Source: an uncultured Alistipes sp. (GTDB lineage: Bacteria; Bacteroidota; Bacteroidia; Bacteroidales; Rikenellaceae). From it: a stretch of 59,098 nucleotides of DNA. This document shows, in pieces, positions 44,633-51,866 of the stretch (within the stretch, counting starts at the first letter, position 1; each line of letters opens with the position of its first letter). Location of the stretch: NCBI GenBank assembly GCA_944320985.1, contig CALUJN010000018.1:1-59098 (forward strand), read 5' to 3'. The position numbers and the translations under genes are program-made. The notes beneath the pieces are model-generated. The model was not told the origin of the DNA. It was given only the letters and a program-made list of their open reading frames with translations, and ran no database searches.

Positions 44633-45709
44633 ATGAAAACGATAAATAAAAGAACGATCATTCGTACCGCAGCCGCCGTGCTGCTGATGACCGCCGTGGT
44701 CGGATGCCTCTATTTCGACGGAATCAACCAACCGGAGGAGGCCGATGCCAATACGGTCATCGAATACGACGCACAACTCAGAATACAAACCGGTACGGAA
44801 GGAACGGGACGTCTGGTCTTCGCCATCCTCGCCCCCGTAGACTGGGACCTCGCATCGAATGCCACCTTGACACTGTCGACAAAAAACCTGACAGCCAAGA
44901 ACCAGCTCTATTTGGATAAAGGTCAGACACCTCCGCACACGGAAGAGATTACGGGTGAGGTGCTGGAGTTGATGCCCGAAACCGAGAAAACACCGGCAAC
45001 CGTTGATAACAACGGGCTTGTATCGGGTCTGCCCGAACAGGACAAGCCCTGGGCCGAGGCGCTGGAGTTGTGTACGGAGGTAGGAATCGGTGGCAATGAA
45101 GGCTTGGAGAATGTTCCGGAGCTCAAATGGGTCGTATGGCGGTCAAAGACCATCTTTACCATCACGGACGATCCCAACAGCAACGATACGGACAAACCCG
45201 AAATCAACATCTATGCGACCGTTCATATTAAGCTGAAAACGGGTATGACCCCCAGTACCTTCTACATGGGTTACGCCTACACCTACGACCAATGGGGATT
45301 CGTCACAGGAAATGCCCGCCATGCCGTCGAATTCAAGAAACTCACGGTCAACCCGAAGGCCATGCCTCCCATCATCAAGCCCTCCACGTTCCGTTACGGC
45401 GATATCTTTGCCGTGCAGTTCATCCCCTTCATGACCGGCCTGGAGGATACACAGGACGTCTATCTCTGCGGCAAGGTGCTGTACAACGGCGGACAGATCG
45501 CCGAAGTCACCGAGCGGAGCGATAAAAACCGCATGGAGTATATCAGCACACAGCAAGTCTTCGAGCGCTACATCTATCCGAAAGAGTTTTTCGGACTCCC
45601 GGCCGATGCCGTCATCGAGGAGCTCCACGTCTACTTCACCAATGCGGACGGCTCCATCGTAGTTCAGGATGGGGATCAAGGTTTCCTGATCGAGCAGTCG
45701 GCAGAATAG
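44633..45709 (+). CDS. DUF4961-like lipoprotein
   Basis: A 358-residue lipoprotein (AVVGC lipobox). The mature start with FDGINQPEEAD, the strand run RLVFAILAPVDWDLASNATL and the later FYMGYAYTYDQWG / NARHAVEFKKLTVN resemble the Bacteroidota family DUF4961, whose members often lie near SusC/SusD genes. Function is unknown; the layout suggests two beta-sandwich domains. It is probably co-transcribed with the small lipoprotein before it and is followed by a strong terminator. Family assignment is tentative. Confidence 0.6.
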   Translation: MKTINKRTIIRTAAAVLLMTAVVGCLYFDGINQPEEADANTVIEYDAQLRIQTGTEGTGRLVFAILAPVDWDLASNATLTLSTKNLTAKNQLYLDKGQTPPHTEEITGEVLELMPETEKTPATVDNNGLVSGLPEQDKPWAEALELCTEVGIGGNEGLENVPELKWVVWRSKTIFTITDDPNSNDTDKPEINIYATVHIKLKTGMTPSTFYMGYAYTYDQWGFVTGNARHAVEFKKLTVNPKAMPPIIKPSTFRYGDIFAVQFIPFMTGLEDTQDVYLCGKVLYNGGQIAEVTERSDKNRMEYISTQQVFERYIYPKEFFGLPADAVIEELHVYFTNADGSIVVQDGDQGFLIEQSAE

Positions 45710-45831
45710 AAACCCGGCGGACAACCCTTGGAGAAAGGCTCACCCCGGCTGTTTTTCACGGAGACTCCGCACACCGCCCTCCGACAGAAAAACACGCTCC
45801 AGGTTCAACCATTCTTCCTCTAAAAAGCAAC

Positions 45832-45869
45832 AAAACGGATTCTTTTCAGAATCCGTTTGCTTTTTTTTG
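45832..45869 (+). terminator. Strong rho-independent terminator after the lipoprotein pair
   Basis: AAACGGATTCT (45833-45843) and AGAATCCGTTT (45848-45858) form a perfect 11 bp stem with a 4-base loop, followed by GC and eight T. Confidence 0.92.
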
Positions 45870-45905
45870 TACCTTTATCTGACCCAAAAACGATGTCCGC
45901 CCCCT

Positions 45906-47024
45906 ATGACCCATCCGACATACGAATATTCGCTCTGTGCCGCACTCGCACTGATGCTCTTTTTCGGCATCTATTTCCTGATTGCACGAACTCCCGACAA
46001 GCCCATTTTCGACAACTATCTCCGGTCCCGGAGAATCATGGGGATCGCCCTGCTCGTTCTGTCGGCCAACTATCTCGTGCATCTGCTCTGCGAGTTGCGC
46101 TTCTCGCACCCCGACCGAGCCATCTTCATCAACCTCTCGACCTATTACCTCTCGGCCTGGCTGTTCAGTTCGGCACTCACTTCGCTGCTCAATAAAAACT
46201 ATCTCACCCGCAGTCGGTTTCAGAAGCATATCTTCGGGTGGATTCTCTTTACGTGCGTGTCGGGCATCGTGCTGCTTCTGCTGCCCGCGGGGATTCCCCA
46301 ACTCGCCGGGCTGCTTATCATGGCCGTCTGGTTCTTCATCTATGCCTTCCGACTCGCCCGCAGGCTCGTCCAAACCTACCACCGGGCCGTTCACGTAGTC
46401 GACGAATTCCACTCAGACCATATCGCCGCGTACATCCGCTGGTTGTCGATCTTCACCTACTGGGCCGTCATCTTCGGGGTCGGGTGCGGATTGCTGACAT
46501 TCCTGCCCGAACGCTACGTCTTCATCTGGATCCTCTCCTCGATCCCGTTCTACATCTACCTCTACTGCTCATACATGAACTACATGCTCTTCTACGAGCG
46601 AGTGGAGCAGATTCTCGAAACGGAGATGGAGGACTCCTCCGACAAGAGTTCCGCCATCAATACGGAGATCGCGCCGGCATGCTACTCCGGCATCGCCTCC
46701 AAATTGGGTCCCTGGCTCAACAAGGGTGGATTCACACAGCCGGGACTCACCATTGAAGAGCTCGCCGATCTGCTCGGCACCAACCGCACCTACCTGGCCG
46801 GCTACATCAAAACCAACTATCACACCTCATTCCGGGAGTGGATCACAGGCCTGCGGCTGGAATATGCCAAACAGTTGCTCCTCGGACATCCCGAGCAAAC
46901 CATCGCCTGGGTCTCCGAGGCTTCGGGATTTCTCTCGCTGAGCTATTTCACACGGATCTTCACCCAAAAAGAGATGTGCTCCCCGGCCCGCTGGCGGAAA
47001 TCAAAGAGCGGGACTCCGGAATAG
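45906..47024 (+). CDS. Membrane-embedded AraC-family regulator
   Basis: The frame can be opened at a TTG (45867), but that overlaps the T-run of the upstream terminator, so ATG 45906 is used (372 residues). The N-terminal half has about six or seven hydrophobic segments (for example LCAALALMLFFGIYFLI, IFGWILFTCVSGIVLLLL, LLIMAVWFFIYAF). The C-terminal about 100 residues are an AraC-type double helix-turn-helix (LTIEELADLLGTNRTYLAGYI; SEASGFLSLSYFTRIFTQKE). Such membrane AraC proteins control fimbria-like and surface loci in Bacteroidota. The gene directly downstream has tandem repeats next to its promoter, so self-evident target genes are 47208-49119. Confidence 0.85.
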   Translation: MTHPTYEYSLCAALALMLFFGIYFLIARTPDKPIFDNYLRSRRIMGIALLVLSANYLVHLLCELRFSHPDRAIFINLSTYYLSAWLFSSALTSLLNKNYLTRSRFQKHIFGWILFTCVSGIVLLLLPAGIPQLAGLLIMAVWFFIYAFRLARRLVQTYHRAVHVVDEFHSDHIAAYIRWLSIFTYWAVIFGVGCGLLTFLPERYVFIWILSSIPFYIYLYCSYMNYMLFYERVEQILETEMEDSSDKSSAINTEIAPACYSGIASKLGPWLNKGGFTQPGLTIEELADLLGTNRTYLAGYIKTNYHTSFREWITGLRLEYAKQLLLGHPEQTIAWVSEASGFLSLSYFTRIFTQKEMCSPARWRKSKSGTPE

Positions 47025-47061
47025 CCGGAACAGGAGAAACAGGATTTGCCCGAAGCACATA

Positions 47062-47120
47062 TTTCTTGTCTAAACAACAATTTTTTGCCTAAACAACAAT
47101 CTTTTTTGCTCTAACTACAA
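47062..47120 (+). repeat. Three tandem about 20 bp repeats (candidate operators)
   Basis: TTTCTTGTCTAAACAACAA (47062-47080) and TTTTTTGCCTAAACAACAA (47081-47099) are near-identical; a third, weaker copy (47100-47120, core CTAACTACAA) follows. All are in the same orientation, about two helical turns apart, and end 16 bp before the -33 box. This is the usual position of activator sites such as AraC-type boxes. Confidence 0.75.
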
Positions 47121-47136
47121 AATCAATCCAACATAC

Positions 47137-47167
47137 TTTGAGAGTTCGTTTTTTGTATTTACCTTTG
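47137..47167 (+). promoter_or_regulatory. Consensus promoter of the OmpA-DUF3575 gene
   Basis: TTTG (47137-47140), 19 bp spacer, TACCTTTG (47160-47167). This matches the Bacteroidota housekeeping consensus; the ATG is 40 bp downstream. Confidence 0.8.
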
Positions 47168-47207
47168 GATAGACCGGGTTTTCGCACCATCAACTCCAAA
47201 GCTCCAT

Positions 47208-48269
47208 ATGAACAAACTCTTCTCTTTCCTTGCCGCTTTCACCGTGCTGTGCTGTACCGTGGGAGCCCGGGCCGCAGAGCCTGAAGTCATCGGTGAATAC
47301 GCCATCCATTTCCGATGGAACAAGTGGGCTATTACGGACGAATCCCAACACAAAGAGTTGGAACCGCTCCTGGCCCTTCTCAAAACACACCCCGATGCAA
47401 CGATACAGATTATCGGATGGGCCGATCCGACGGGCACGGTGGCCGCTAACGACATCGTTACGGAACGCCGGGCCCGGAACGTTGCCGATTATCTCTCCCA
47501 GCAGGGTTTCCCGGCCGCACAGATCACTGCCCAGGGTGCAGGCATCGACAAGGCTGAACCCGATTACCAGCAGGCCCGACGAGTCGATGTGACGGTCCGC
47601 GTCCTTATTGAGCCGCAACCCGAACCTCAGCCCGAGCCGCAACCGGAACCTCAGCCCGAACCGCAACCGGAACCTCAGCCCGAACCGCAACCCGAACCCG
47701 CACCGGTTGCCGCACAGGTCGCACCCGAACCGACTCCGGTTGCCGAAGCCCCTCAACCCGAACCGCAGCCCGAACCGTGGAACCTCGGCACCTTCGCCCT
47801 GCGAACCAATGCCCTCTACTGGTTGGGAGCCATGCCGAACCTCGGCGTGGAGTGGCGTCCCGTCGAATGGATCGGAGTTGTCGTCAACGGAGGATATGCC
47901 CCCTGGGGTAACAACGACTGGGGGCACAACTGGGGCGGCTGGTTCGTAGCACCCGAGGTACGTTTCTATCTCGGCGAGAAGATGAACTGGTTCGTAGGAC
48001 CGCAGCTGCTGGCCGGAGGCTTCAACCTCAAACCCGGTGACAAGGGGCGTCAGGGCGACGTGCTGGCCGGTGGCGTCATGGGCGGCTACCGCATGAAACT
48101 CGCCCATTGCTGGGACATCGACTTCACACTCGGCATAGGATACGGACATCTCGAATACGACACGTACCGCCGCGATGGAGATCTCAACGCCTACATCAAC
48201 TCCAACGCAAAGAAGAACACCGTGATACCCCTCCAGGCCGGTGTAAGTTTCATCTGGAAAATCAACTGA
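47208..48269 (+). CDS. OmpA-like / DUF3575 outer-membrane protein with Pro-Glu repeat linker
   Basis: A 353-residue exported protein (cleavage near ARAA). Residues about 25-132 form an OmpA-like peptidoglycan-binding domain ([35 protein letters not shown]). A rigid linker of PQPE units runs from about 135 to 165, with a second short stretch at about 183-191. Residues about 195-353 are a DUF3575 beta-barrel-like domain ([21 protein letters not shown], ending FIWKIN). DUF3575 proteins accompany fimbrial operons in Bacteroidota. The order is unusual, with OmpA domain before barrel. It shares a unit with the DUF5119-like gene 4 bp downstream. Confidence 0.85.
   Translation: MNKLFSFLAAFTVLCCTVGARAAEPEVIGEYAIHFRWNKWAITDESQHKELEPLLALLKTHPDATIQIIGWADPTGTVAANDIVTERRARNVADYLSQQGFPAAQITAQGAGIDKAEPDYQQARRVDVTVRVLIEPQPEPQPEPQPEPQPEPQPEPQPEPQPEPAPVAAQVAPEPTPVAEAPQPEPQPEPWNLGTFALRTNALYWLGAMPNLGVEWRPVEWIGVVVNGGYAPWGNNDWGHNWGGWFVAPEVRFYLGEKMNWFVGPQLLAGGFNLKPGDKGRQGDVLAGGVMGGYRMKLAHCWDIDFTLGIGYGHLEYDTYRRDGDLNAYINSNAKKNTVIPLQAGVSFIWKIN
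47610..47699 (+). repeat. 24 bp in-frame tandem repeat encoding the PQPE linker
   Basis: Nearly three and three-quarter copies of a 24 bp unit (starts 47610, 47634, 47658, 47682) encode EPQPEPQP. Copies differ by only one to three bases, so recent expansion or length variation is likely. Confidence 0.85.
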
Positions 48270-48273
48270 TACC

Positions 48274-49119
48274 ATGAAAAAGATCCTGTTCGCAGCATTT
48301 GCGGCTGCCGTGCTGGCCGGATGCTACAAAGTAGACATATTCTGGACCAACCATCCTGAAACGGCCCGCATCATCCTCACGACGGATTGGTCGAAACGCT
48401 CTCCCCAGGCTGTCTTGCCCGATCTGTACGGCATCCGGCTGCTGAGTCCCGAATTGTTTTGGACGGTCTCGGAGACCCGTTTCGAGATTCCCAACCTCTT
48501 CGAACCGGGGACCTATACCCTGCAGGTCTGCAATCCGGCCGATCACATTCAGGTCTACAACACGGTCGCCGCACTCATCCCGGATGTCCCCGAAATCAGT
48601 GCGGTGTCCCGCAGGACAAGAGGCCCCGAAACAGAGGAGAACTACTACTTCTACGATACTCCCGGAGACTTTTTCTGGGGCAGCATAACGCAGACCATCG
48701 AGGCCGACCGCGACTATGAAGTCACGGTGCCGATGCGCCAGATCACCCGTCCGGTGCAGGTCGACCTGGCGCTCGTGGGACTGACTCTGGGTGATTGCAG
48801 TTTCTATCAGGTAAATATCGCCGGAACAAATGACGCCTGGGACTGCGAGGCCAACAAACCGGTCGGGCAATACATGACCACGGTAATAACCATTGAAGAT
48901 CTGAAGGACAACCGGCTTACGGGGGAGACCAAGGTACTGGCAGTCACGGAAGATCAACCCATCATAATGACGGTCGATGCGTTCGTTGAAACCGAAGATA
49001 CATTCTATTGGGAGACAAGCCAGCCGATCGACATAACAGCGGAGTTCAAGGATTTCGACACCGCAGACCGGACGGTTCCGCTGGTCATCAAAAAGAGCGT
49101 CATCTTTCCCCCTAAGTAG
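48274..49119 (+). CDS. DUF5119-like lipoprotein
   Basis: A 281-residue lipoprotein (VLAGC lipobox). The mature sequence C-Y-K-V-D-I-F-W, then ARIILTTDWS, a transthyretin-like GTYTLQVCNPADHIQV and a second beta-domain (VQVDLALVGLTLGDC) resemble the DUF5119 family, relatives of fimbria-anchoring (FimB/Mfa2-like) lipoproteins. It starts 4 bp after the OmpA-DUF3575 stop. In other genomes fimbrillin genes usually follow; here the next gene is an unrelated membrane protein, so the set looks reduced. Family name is from motif memory. Confidence 0.65.
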   Translation: MKKILFAAFAAAVLAGCYKVDIFWTNHPETARIILTTDWSKRSPQAVLPDLYGIRLLSPELFWTVSETRFEIPNLFEPGTYTLQVCNPADHIQVYNTVAALIPDVPEISAVSRRTRGPETEENYYFYDTPGDFFWGSITQTIEADRDYEVTVPMRQITRPVQVDLALVGLTLGDCSFYQVNIAGTNDAWDCEANKPVGQYMTTVITIEDLKDNRLTGETKVLAVTEDQPIIMTVDAFVETEDTFYWETSQPIDITAEFKDFDTADRTVPLVIKKSVIFPPK

Positions 49120-49309
49120 AAACCGGTGATCTCTCGACGCGGGAGGAGCAATGTTTCGTCGTCTGCCCCCTCGACGTACGATTCGAACGACGCCCGCAGA
49201 CTCTACGGTGAATACCAACGGCGGAATCGCCATCCTCCGGATCGACAAGGCCAGGCTCCTCGAAGTACGCCCCGTACTTGCATGCTGAAAGATCGACTGG
49301 CCGAAAGCA

Positions 49310-49340
49310 AAAGGGATGTCCTCATGGAGGGCATCCCTTT
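49310..49340 (+). terminator. Hairpin after the OmpA/DUF5119 unit
   Basis: AAAGGGATGTCCTC (49310-49323) and GAGGGCATCCCTTT (49327-49340) form a 14 bp stem with one wobble and a 3-base loop. Apart from this and the -7 box at 49451, the 49120-49498 spacer holds nothing I can support; its 93-codon frame looks spurious. Confidence 0.7.
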
Positions 49341-49450
49341 CAATTGGCACGAGGTCGGACCGCGGCGACGAATGCGGCACGAAACAAAAGGATCGACAAA
49401 ATCGTAAATCCGGGAGCATTTCCAACGAGCCGGCGGAATAAAAATTTTCG

Positions 49451-49458
49451 TATCTTTG
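49451..49458 (+). promoter_or_regulatory. -7 promoter box for the YqaA-like gene
   Basis: TATCTTTG lies 40 bp before the ATG at 49499. No clear -33 box. Confidence 0.6.
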
Positions 49459-49498
49459 GCAATCCGGGAGCTCCGGAGAGATCGAAAAAACGAAACAG

Positions 49499-49957
49499 AT
49501 GGAAGCAATCACCGAATTCCTGATCGAATGGGGCTATTTGGGGCTCTTCCTTTCGGCCTTCATTGCCGGGAGTGTCCTGCCGTTCAGTTCCGAGGCTGTG
49601 ATGGTGGTTTTGGTCCGCATGGGCCTCGATCCCGTGGGATGTGTCGCCGCGGCAGCCCTGGGCAACACCCTCGGAGGAATGACCTGTTATTGGATCGGAA
49701 CGCTCGGACGTACGGAATGGATCACCCGGCTGGGCGTCTCCACCCGCCAACTGGCCCGGGCCCGGAAATTCCTCTCGGGACGCGGAGCCTTGATGGCCTT
49801 CTTTGCCTTCCTGCCCACGATCGGCGAGGCAATCGCCATCGTGTTGGGATTGATGCGCAGCAACGTCTGGATTACCGCCGCATCGATGCTCGCAGGCAAG
49901 ACGCTGCGTTATGTCGTCATCCTGACCTCGTTCGAAGGCGTCGTCTCACTCTTTTAA
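49499..49957 (+). CDS. YqaA-like (DedA/VTT-type) inner-membrane protein
   Basis: The 152-residue protein has four hydrophobic segments and the VTT-type motifs of the small YqaA branch: WGYLGLFLSAFIAGSVLPFSSE (about 11-32), GNTLGGMTCYWIG (about 57-69) and FLPTIGEAIAIVLG (about 102-115). VTT proteins are linked to lipid scrambling and membrane homeostasis; the specific role of YqaA is not settled. It is followed 12 bp later by a GNAT gene, probably on one transcript. Confidence 0.88.
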   Translation: MEAITEFLIEWGYLGLFLSAFIAGSVLPFSSEAVMVVLVRMGLDPVGCVAAAALGNTLGGMTCYWIGTLGRTEWITRLGVSTRQLARARKFLSGRGALMAFFAFLPTIGEAIAIVLGLMRSNVWITAASMLAGKTLRYVVILTSFEGVVSLF

Positions 49958-49969
49958 CCCGCACGCCTC

Positions 49970-50446
49970 ATGGAGATCCGACAGACCGACAACCCCTCGC
50001 GCACGCTGCTTCTGCTGGCCGACGAATCCGAAGCCTCGATCAACGATTACCTGCCGCGGAGTCGCTGCTATGCGGCCTTCGACAACGGGCGGATCGTCGG
50101 ACAATACCTCCTGCTGCACACACGTCCCTTCACGGCCGAGGTCATCAATATCGCCGTCACACCCGACCGGCAACGCCAAGGAATCGGGACCCTGCTGTTG
50201 CAACATGCCGTCCGGATCGCCCGCGAAGCGGGTTTCCGGATCCTCGAAATCGGAACCGGAGACTCCGGAACGGGACAGATCGCGCTGTACGAACGGTGCG
50301 GATTCGTACGGTACGGGATCGACACGGACTATTTCCGCAAACACTATCCCGCTCCGATTTTCGAAAACGGGGTCGAATGCCGACACATGGTCCGCCTGCG
50401 CAGGGAGCTCTTCCCGAGACAGGACGACACCGAAGACCGGAAATGA
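49970..50446 (+). CDS. GNAT-family N-acetyltransferase
   Basis: A 158-residue single-domain GNAT. The acetyl-CoA motif RQRQGIGTLLL is at about residues 66-76, preceded by the strand INIAVTPD and followed by ILEIGTGDSGTGQIALYERCGF, the typical last helix. Substrate is unknown. Its frame is closely spaced with the YqaA-like gene, and a hairpin follows. Confidence 0.9.
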   Translation: MEIRQTDNPSRTLLLLADESEASINDYLPRSRCYAAFDNGRIVGQYLLLHTRPFTAEVINIAVTPDRQRQGIGTLLLQHAVRIAREAGFRILEIGTGDSGTGQIALYERCGFVRYGIDTDYFRKHYPAPIFENGVECRHMVRLRRELFPRQDDTEDRK

Positions 50447-50479
50447 AGCACCTCCTTGAGGGTCGTTCCGGAACACAAA

Positions 50480-50511
50480 AGATCCGGCCCCGAGCATTCG
50501 GGACCGGATCT
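50480..50511. terminator. Hairpin between convergent GNAT and ferritin genes
   Basis: AGATCCGGCCCCG (50480-50492) and CGGGACCGGATCT (50499-50511) pair over 13 bp with one mismatch. It is flanked by AAAA on the left, so it would end minus-strand transcripts with TTTT; it probably serves both convergent genes. Confidence 0.6.
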
Positions 50512-50599
50512 CTCCAACTATAATCTACTATGACAAAAAACTTCGATTTCAAGGGGTTCCGGGAAGAGATTCGTCCCATCCGGGAATCCTCGTTCCCAC

Positions 50600-51124
50600 T
50601 CAGGCGTTTGTCGAGGCCAGCGGCGACGCCTGCGTATAGGTCCGGGCCGCCAGCTCCTTATCCAACATGTAAAGCCCGAACTTGTTGCCCTCGACAGCCT
50701 CGCAGGCCGTGATCATCTCGCGGGCGGACTCCTCCTCCTCGACCTGCTCGTCGACGAACCAGACAAGCATGTTCGACGAAGCATAGTCCTTGTCCTCGGC
50801 AGCGATCGAAGCCAGGTTGTTGATCATGGCCGTCACCTCCTTTTCGTGCTTCAGCGTATCCTGGAACATCTCCAGCGGCGAAGCCCATTCGGTCCGAACC
50901 GCCTCTATGGGCTGCAGCGCGACCTTGCCATCGCGCGAAAGGATGTAGTTCATGATGATCCGGGCGTGATCCTGCTCCTCCTGGAACTGCACATAGAACC
51001 AGTTCGCAACACCCTTGAGGCCCTTGGCCTCGGCATCCATCGACATCGAAAGATAGAGATAGGCCGACCACAGCTCGGCATTGATCTGCGCATTCAGCGC
51101 CTCGTGCAATTTTTGACTCAACAT
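50600..51124 (-). CDS. ftnA: Non-haem ferritin
   Basis: The frame is open to 51178, but the start is ATG 51124 because the earlier ATG lies in the promoter region and ferritins begin MLSxKLHEALN. The 174-residue product has ferroxidase ligands Glu17, Glu50 and His53 at the same places as E. coli FtnA, with the four-helix bundle and EEQDHARI motif. It stores iron as a 24-mer in the cytoplasm and protects against Fenton chemistry. Single-gene unit with its own promoter. Confidence 0.95.
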   Translation of the reverse strand: MLSQKLHEALNAQINAELWSAYLYLSMSMDAEAKGLKGVANWFYVQFQEEQDHARIIMNYILSRDGKVALQPIEAVRTEWASPLEMFQDTLKHEKEVTAMINNLASIAAEDKDYASSNMLVWFVDEQVEEEESAREMITACEAVEGNKFGLYMLDKELAARTYTQASPLASTNA

Positions 51125-51167
51125 AACGGCAACGTTTTTAGATTGGTATTGTTTCTGTTTGCTGAAG

Positions 51168-51201
51168 CAAATATACAATCATTTTTCTTTATTTACGCAA
51201 A
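51168..51201 (-). promoter_or_regulatory. Promoter of the ferritin gene
   Basis: On the minus strand TTTG (51201-51198), a 22 bp spacer, then TATATTTG (51175-51168), about 44 bp before the ATG at 51124. I see no clear Fur- or OxyR-type palindrome. Confidence 0.65.
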
Positions 51202-51246
51202 GATTTCCATCGTATTATTTTATATCCCCATAGGTATAAAATATAA

Positions 51247-51276
51247 GCGGCATCCGAACAGCAATTCGGATGCCGC
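51247..51276 (-). terminator. Terminator of the PepSY-like gene
   Basis: GCGGCATCCGAA (51247-51258) and TTCGGATGCCGC (51265-51276) form a perfect 12 bp stem. On the minus strand it is followed by the T/A-rich TTATATTTTATA. Confidence 0.8.
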
Positions 51277-51312
51277 AATATGCCTCTGAACGAGTCCGAA
51301 GGCGCTCGCAGA

Positions 51313-51756
51313 TCAATCGTCGATATCGATCAGGCGGAAACTGCGATCAAACTCCAGTTCAAGCCCGTTGTCGAGTTTTACATCATAACTGCGCCGGTCC
51401 TGCTCGATACCGATCACCTTACGTCCGGCAAACCGCGTCGCGATACAATCGAGAATCGGTTGGGGAACAACCCCTGCCGGGACTTCACCGTACTTGCAGT
51501 CTACCTCCTTCCAGTCGCCGCCCTTGACGAACTCGACCTTCGAACCGTTGACGAAGACCACCTTGTACTCCTTGTCGAACCACTCCTCGTCAACCTTCGC
51601 ATAGGAGACCTCCACACCCCGGAAATGGGTGTCGACAAATTGCCGGGCCGGAGCCGGCAGCTCCTCGACGGTAATGATCCGGTCGTTGTCGGCAAAGGCC
51701 GGGAAGGCCGAAAAGGCAACAAAAAGCGCAGTCAGAAGAATCGTGTACTTTTTCAT
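51313..51756 (-). CDS. PepSY-like (DUF2874) periplasmic protein
   Basis: A 147-residue exported protein (cleavage near PAFA). It has two PepSY-like/BLIP-type repeats: LPAPARQFVDTHFRGVEVSYAKVD followed by YKVVFVNGSKVEFVKGGDWKEVD, and then PILDCIATRFAGRKVIGIEQD with YDVKLDNGLELEFD. This family is periplasmic and its members often lie next to two-component systems. The sensor kinase gene is 100 bp upstream on the same strand, but a terminator separates them. A 13 bp motif in its upstream region recurs before the response regulator gene, so control by that regulator is likely. Confidence 0.85.
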   Translation of the reverse strand: MKKYTILLTALFVAFSAFPAFADNDRIITVEELPAPARQFVDTHFRGVEVSYAKVDEEWFDKEYKVVFVNGSKVEFVKGGDWKEVDCKYGEVPAGVVPQPILDCIATRFAGRKVIGIEQDRRSYDVKLDNGLELEFDRSFRLIDIDD

Positions 51757-51816
51757 AATCGTTCGTTTTTATCAGTTTACAGATTGATTTCGTTTTGTAC
51801 GACAAAGGTGCGGCAC

Positions 51817-51829
51817 GAAACTGAAACGA
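51817..51829. promoter_or_regulatory. Candidate response-regulator site before the PepSY-like gene
   Basis: GAAACTGAAACGA lies about 60 bp upstream of the PepSY-like ATG and is repeated exactly upstream of the response regulator gene (53913). Two GAAAC copies at 6 bp spacing, and a weaker third at 51834, resemble a direct-repeat site. Confidence 0.5.
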
Positions 51830-51834
51830 ATCTG

Positions 51835-51866
51835 AAAAAAGAGGCCCCGGAGCAAATTATTCCGGG
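51835..51866 (-). terminator. Terminator of the two-component operon
   Basis: CCCGGA (51846-51851) and TCCGGG (51861-51866) form the stem; on the minus strand a T-run (complement of A 51835-51840) follows. The stem overlaps the kinase stop codon. Confidence 0.55.

Noticed and set aside
45867..45905. TTG start for the AraC regulator
   Set aside because: It lies on the T-run of the upstream terminator; ATG 45906 opens directly before the first membrane helix.
49126..49407. 93-codon frame after the DUF5119-like gene as a possible fimbrillin remnant
   Set aside because: It spans a terminator hairpin, has no signal peptide and no fimbrillin-like sequence.
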